Assembly (NCBI RefSeq): GCF_013402795.1
Contig: NZ_CP058595.1
Coordinates: forward strand, 1,027,501-1,091,500
Direction of reading: 5' to 3'
DNA length: 64,000 nt
Source of the DNA: Costertonia aggregata
GTDB taxonomy: Bacteria; Bacteroidota; Bacteroidia; Flavobacteriales; Flavobacteriaceae
The notes below the pieces were generated by a model. The model was not told the origin of the DNA. It worked only from the letters and a program-made list of their open reading frames with translations, and did no database searches. Positions 60,794 to 64,000 of this stretch are shown piece after piece. Each line of letters starts with the position of its first letter. The first letter of the stretch is position 1. The position numbers were made by a program, and so were the translations under genes.

Positions 60794-61216
60794 ATGAAAG
60801 CAAACAAGTTGACACCGAACTTTGAGGTAAAGAACATTCGGGAAACCATAGAATTCTATCAAAACGTTTTAGGCTTTTCCCTTGCAATGGCGGTTCCCGA
60901 AACTCAAGACGGTATTGAACAAACATTGGCGGAAGAAAGGGAATATGTTTATGCCTTGGTAAGTAAGGATAACGTGGAAATGATGTTTCAGCGAACCGAC
61001 AGTTTCAAAGAAGATGTGAGTCTTGCCAAAGACATCTCATTGGGAGCAAGCGTTTCCTTCTATATGGAAATTGATGGAATCGATAATTTTTACAGCCATA
61101 TCAAGAATAAGGGAATAAATCCGACCGAATTGAAAACAGCTTGGTACGGAATGCGAGAATTTTATATTACCGACAACAACGGTTACATTTTAGGTTTTGC
61201 TGAAAAGAATGACTGA
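60794..61216 (+). CDS. VOC (glyoxalase/bleomycin-resistance) family protein
   Basis: A 140-residue VOC-fold protein with two beta-alpha-beta-beta-beta units: TPNFEVKNIRETIEFYQNVL and DGIDNFYSHIKNKGINP, ending MREFYITDNNGYILGF. The terminal DNNGYIL segment is usual for the family. Members bind metals, drugs or small substrates; the substrate is unknown. A TTTTTTACAATTATT motif as in two other cargo promoters lies 49 bp before the start. Confidence 0.88.
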   Translation: MKANKLTPNFEVKNIRETIEFYQNVLGFSLAMAVPETQDGIEQTLAEEREYVYALVSKDNVEMMFQRTDSFKEDVSLAKDISLGASVSFYMEIDGIDNFYSHIKNKGINPTELKTAWYGMREFYITDNNGYILGFAEKND

Positions 61217-61264
61217 GAATGGGTTCTGTGCTTTTAGATAAAATATAAGAACTAGATAAGTCGA

Positions 61265-62107
61265 TTATTCCTCGCTTTTGTCCATTTCGGAAAGAAGAGA
61301 AGTAGCAAGGCCGTCAAGGAACAGGGTTCGACTTTTTTTCCTGTTTTTGATGTCCTGATAGGTTTTGTAGATATCCTTTGGTTCAAAGTCAAATATTTCT
61401 TGTAGCATCTTTGAAATTTTAACAATACTTGACTTATGTCCTTTAGATATTCCTGCAGCCTCTAGTGCGTAGACGAGCTCTACCCAATCTGTATTTGTGA
61501 ATGGCCAATCAATTTTTTCATAGTTTTTTGAGTCTATCTGTTTTCCGTTGACCTTGTACTTAATTGCGTTTTGTTTTTCTTCCATATAATCAACTAATGC
61601 ACTAAAAGCTCTATACTTGCCTAGTAACATATCTCTTGGAGTACAAAAATCAGGGTCTTGGAAATAAAATTTTGATGTGGTTATATGGTAGGTGGCTAGA
61701 TAGTTTCGCGTATAATATTCTTTATCAAAGTGAATTGAGCCTGATTTGACATACTGTCCGAAGTCAATATTGTATAAAAAGAACCGATTAAGCTTTTTGA
61801 TTTTTTTCTTTACAACTTTTAATTGAGCGACTTTGTCCGCTTTTGGAAATTGAATTTCGAAAGAACGAATCTCAGAATAGTAAATGAGTTCTTTAAGCGG
61901 CACCTGTTTGGTATGTTTGAAGAATAAAATTTCGTCTTTTATTGAATCAAAATCGTTCAACAGTACTTCTCGCTTAAATGTACTTAATAGATTTCTGCAT
62001 AATATTATCGAACGATTTGCTCGGTCTAAAATGGATAGTTTTTCGAGCTTTATCTCATTCAATTTAGTGAGAAGTTCTTTGGATAATTTTTGTAGGTTCA
62101 TTTGCAA
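61265..62107 (-). CDS. RteC domain protein, second copy
   Basis: A 280-residue paralogue of the protein at 40768-41625. It shares the RteC C-terminal pattern (WPFTNTDWVELVYALEAAGI, then IYKTYQDIKNRKKSRTLFLD). In known elements RteC governs excision. Two copies at different places in the element suggest separate control of excision and transfer, or a remnant of element fusion. Confidence 0.9.
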   Translation of the reverse strand: MQMNLQKLSKELLTKLNEIKLEKLSILDRANRSIILCRNLLSTFKREVLLNDFDSIKDEILFFKHTKQVPLKELIYYSEIRSFEIQFPKADKVAQLKVVKKKIKKLNRFFLYNIDFGQYVKSGSIHFDKEYYTRNYLATYHITTSKFYFQDPDFCTPRDMLLGKYRAFSALVDYMEEKQNAIKYKVNGKQIDSKNYEKIDWPFTNTDWVELVYALEAAGISKGHKSSIVKISKMLQEIFDFEPKDIYKTYQDIKNRKKSRTLFLDGLATSLLSEMDKSEE

Positions 62108-62294
62108 CCATTCATACAGTTCTGACCCTTTTTACAAAGGATAATCTTAAAATAGGTCGCTTAGTTGTGTTGTTAGAATTCTTTAATATTTACGCGCGTA
62201 GAACTAGTACTCTATAAGTATAAGTCTTCAGGCCAGCTGAAACCAAAGAACAGGTTGCAAAATACCAATTTGACCTGGAAATACTCGTGTTTAG

Positions 62295-62336
62295 TTCCGT
62301 AGATAAATACGTAACACACCGTATATTCCTACGGAA
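62295..62336. other. 8-bp inverted repeat in the rteC-luxR gap
   Basis: TTCCGTAG (62295-62302) and CTACGGAA (62329-62336) form a dyad with a 26-base centre near the end of the LuxR gene. No T run follows, so it is not a clear terminator. The remainder of the 253-bp gap (62108-62360) shows nothing else. Confidence 0.35.
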
Positions 62337-62360
62337 GCAATAGGAAGTTTAGTATACGGG

Positions 62361-63278
62361 CTATTTTGCTTTTTGTCGATAACGAATAATGAATTCTCGC
62401 CTATTTTTCACGCCTGTTTTCTTGTATATATTCGATGCGTGTTTAGAGACTGTGTTTTCGGCAATGAACAAGTCTTCTGCAATTTGCTTATAGCTCAGAT
62501 TACTGAGAATCGATAAAGTGATTTCAATTTCTCTACGAGTTAAATCTTCATAGATAATTTTGGTTTTGGTAAGATTGATAGCCTGCTCTTTACTCATTGC
62601 AAATACCTCGTACATCTTGGTTTTATTTTCTAAAAAGAACAAGTGCCTATCTATTTCAATGATAGTTATTGCGTAGAACGCCGCATTCATTACTGTAAAG
62701 GTCAACCATTGATAATCCCCTATAACTGTAAGGATTGGTAGAAGTGCAATACTGGTCACACTAATAATTGATAGCCTATTTCTTCTAAGAATGTATGCAT
62801 TAGGATTTTCTGGATGCGAAATTCTCTTATAGAATAACCAAAGAAATACAAATGCAATAACCGAAATTGGTATTGTAAATAACAATCTGGCGTAGTCCAA
62901 GGATTCTGTCAAAAAATATGGTACTAGATAGAGTACCACAAAACTGCAAGCGGATAGAATTGCTAGATTCCTAATGGAAGAGTTAAATCTGAGAACGATA
63001 ATATCATATTCTTTATACAGGTAGAATACAATATAAACACAGAGCACAATGGCTACACTGTAGGTAATAATGTATTGGAAAATTATTGGCCCAGGTAAAG
63101 TGTAAGTAGGCAAAAAGCCACCGGTAAAATTGTAGGTTATGAAAAGAATTCCAAGTGTTACAAATCGTTTATAACCACTGGAATATTTACGGGTAGAATA
63201 GTATAAAGTGAATAATACAATGACCGTATCCAATAACAGATAAAAAAAGGTCGTCCAATGTATTGATGTTCCAAACAT
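62361..63278 (-). CDS. Membrane-bound LuxR family transcriptional regulator
   Basis: The 305-residue protein has about seven hydrophobic helices in the first 225 residues and a LuxR-type helix-turn-helix at the end (LTRREIEITLSILSNLSYKQ, then IAEDLFIAENTVSKHASNIY). It is a one-component membrane sensor. It is 9 bases downstream of the asparaginase-fold gene on the same strand, so both form an operon. Confidence 0.85.
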   Translation of the reverse strand: MFGTSIHWTTFFYLLLDTVIVLFTLYYSTRKYSSGYKRFVTLGILFITYNFTGGFLPTYTLPGPIIFQYIITYSVAIVLCVYIVFYLYKEYDIIVLRFNSSIRNLAILSACSFVVLYLVPYFLTESLDYARLLFTIPISVIAFVFLWLFYKRISHPENPNAYILRRNRLSIISVTSIALLPILTVIGDYQWLTFTVMNAAFYAITIIEIDRHLFFLENKTKMYEVFAMSKEQAINLTKTKIIYEDLTRREIEITLSILSNLSYKQIAEDLFIAENTVSKHASNIYKKTGVKNRREFIIRYRQKAK

Positions 63279-63287
63279 TTGTCTTTC

Positions 63288-63764
63288 TCATAGTTGCTCA
63301 AATTTGTTGGTCACTAGATTTTTTGTAACGTTGTTCCAGTGAAATATGCATCCGTTCATTGCTACATAAACATCTGGTTTTAAAAATTGCAGTGAGCATA
63401 TTGCATAACCTAAATTAAAAGGTGCATCTGTATCTTTTGATGAGCCTAGAACGAATGAACCAACTATTACTATCGTTTTCTTCAGATTAAATTTTCCTAT
63501 GTATTTTGCGGTATCTACCATTGTTAGAGTACCGTGGGTTACAATTATCTTATTCTCGTCGGCCAAACCAATTCTATCAACTAATAAATCACGGTCAGCA
63601 TCAGAAATGAATCGACTGTCTTTTTCAAAAGCACTTTCTATTTTGTAGAAAAATGAAACATTTGCAGACCTAAAAAAATCTTCGATTGAAATTTGGGTCT
63701 TCTTTTTTAATTCATAATCCAAACCTGCAATTGTACCACCTGTTGTCAAAAACCTGATTTTCAT
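63288..63764 (-). CDS. Short asparaginase-fold protein
   Basis: The 158-residue protein has the N-terminal asparaginase motifs FLTTGGTIAG (residues 5-14) and VTHGTLTMVDTA, with the two catalytic threonines. It lacks the C-terminal domain of full-length L-asparaginases (about 330 residues). The final part has GSFVLGSSKDTDAPFN, as in stand-alone asparaginase-domain proteins of bacteria. Pairing with a LuxR sensor gene suggests a ligand-processing or sensing role. Confidence 0.8.
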   Translation of the reverse strand: MKIRFLTTGGTIAGLDYELKKKTQISIEDFFRSANVSFFYKIESAFEKDSRFISDADRDLLVDRIGLADENKIIVTHGTLTMVDTAKYIGKFNLKKTIVIVGSFVLGSSKDTDAPFNLGYAICSLQFLKPDVYVAMNGCIFHWNNVTKNLVTNKFEQL

Positions 63765-63899
63765 AAAATGTTACCGTTCTGTATAGTAATCTTTGGCCGA
63801 TTCTTGGGCAGCTATTTTAGGACATAATGTAAGACGAATATTTGCAGAGTAAATAGGATTATTATCTAGTTGTGTGGCACAAACACACAATCTCTTTAA

Positions 63900-63998
63900 T
63901 TAAGTGCAAGACAACTTCATTTTCGTCCTGTTGGCACCAACTCTGTTCTTGTATTTTGCCAAAATAGCTTCGATGTAAAAAGGGCTACTATAATTATC
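63900..63998 (-). CDS. Possible C-terminal end of a gene crossing the right window edge
   Basis: A frame open to the window edge encodes DNYSSPFYIEAILAKYKNR... (split here) followed by a basic tail and a stop at 63900. Its composition looks coding, but 32 residues are too few to name a family. The stretch 63765-63899 holds no gene that I can see. Confidence 0.3.
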   Translation of the reverse strand, partial: DNYSSPFYIEAILAKYKNRVGANRTKMKLSCT

Positions 63999-64000
63999 AT

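Larger units (their letters stand above)
15643..64000. mobile_element. Integrative and conjugative element (left end to beyond the window)
   Basis: The left border is the tRNA 3' fragment. Inside are all the main ICE modules: ParB-like protein, ssb, BfmA/BtgA plus relaxase plus coupling protein, an eight-gene Bacteroidota tra operon (E, F, G, I, J, K, M, N), two RteC-type regulators, a DnaC-like ATPase with an initiator-like partner, excisionase-like HTH proteins and several cargo blocks. No tyrosine recombinase gene and no intact tRNA are seen up to base 64000, so the integrase end lies further right. The exact right limit is unknown. Confidence 0.8.

Overview
The window looks like the chromosome of a marine-type flavobacterium (Bacteroidota, family Flavobacteriaceae) carrying the left part of a large integrative and conjugative element (ICE). 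Supporting signs are start regions without Shine-Dalgarno sequences, several -7 boxes of the Bacteroidota form TAnnTTTG, Bacteroides-type transfer proteins (TraE, F, G, I, J, K, M, N), RteC regulators, a BfmA/BtgA mobilization protein and AraC or LuxR regulators with membrane-spanning sensors. No species can be named from the sequence alone.

Bases 1-15640 are ordinary chromosome. They hold the end of a membrane protein, a LysR regulator with a nitroreductase, the divergent histidine-degradation operon hutH-hutI-hutU-hutG, homogentisate dioxygenase (hmgA), a type II NADH dehydrogenase, an FKBP lipoprotein, a Gfo/Idh/MocA oxidoreductase, a sugar nucleotidyltransferase plus sugar-kinase pair, and a phytanoyl-CoA dioxygenase.

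At 15643-15664 lies the displaced 3' end of a tRNA (probably tRNA-Asp, minus strand), followed on the minus strand by that tRNA's terminator hairpin. This is the expected footprint of an integrase that uses a tRNA gene. Everything to its right up to the window edge looks like one ICE; its integrase and other end are not in the window. The ICE contains, in order: a ParB-like gene and small partner genes behind a duplicated leader; a cargo module (AraC-type regulator, secreted protein, hydrolase) flanked by imperfect direct repeats; ssb; a probable oriT; mobilization genes (BfmA, relaxase, coupling protein); a 13-kb array of small stress or metabolic cargo genes, which contains a duplicated tail of the coupling-protein gene as a recombination scar; rteC; the tra operon on the minus strand; a peptidoglycan amidase; a DNA phosphorothioation (Dnd) island; replication-type genes (DnaC-like ATPase, initiator-like protein, excisionase-like HTH protein); more AraC, VOC, RteC and LuxR genes; and an asparaginase-fold protein.

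The most unusual unit is the Dnd island at 49983-57772. An XRE regulator is followed by dndC, dndD and dndE, and then, in the same operon, by a ParB-fold protein, a protein with a nuclease-like motif and a GHKL ATPase. DndB, DndA and the usual DndFGH restriction partners are absent. It may be a phosphorothioate-based defence system with a different effector set. Other structures worth attention are REP-like palindromes inserted in repeats and in the traN signal peptide, a shared cargo promoter motif, an array of TATTTG boxes upstream of tra, an 11-residue tandem repeat in the initiator-like protein, and a 12-bp inverted repeat beside the replication genes.
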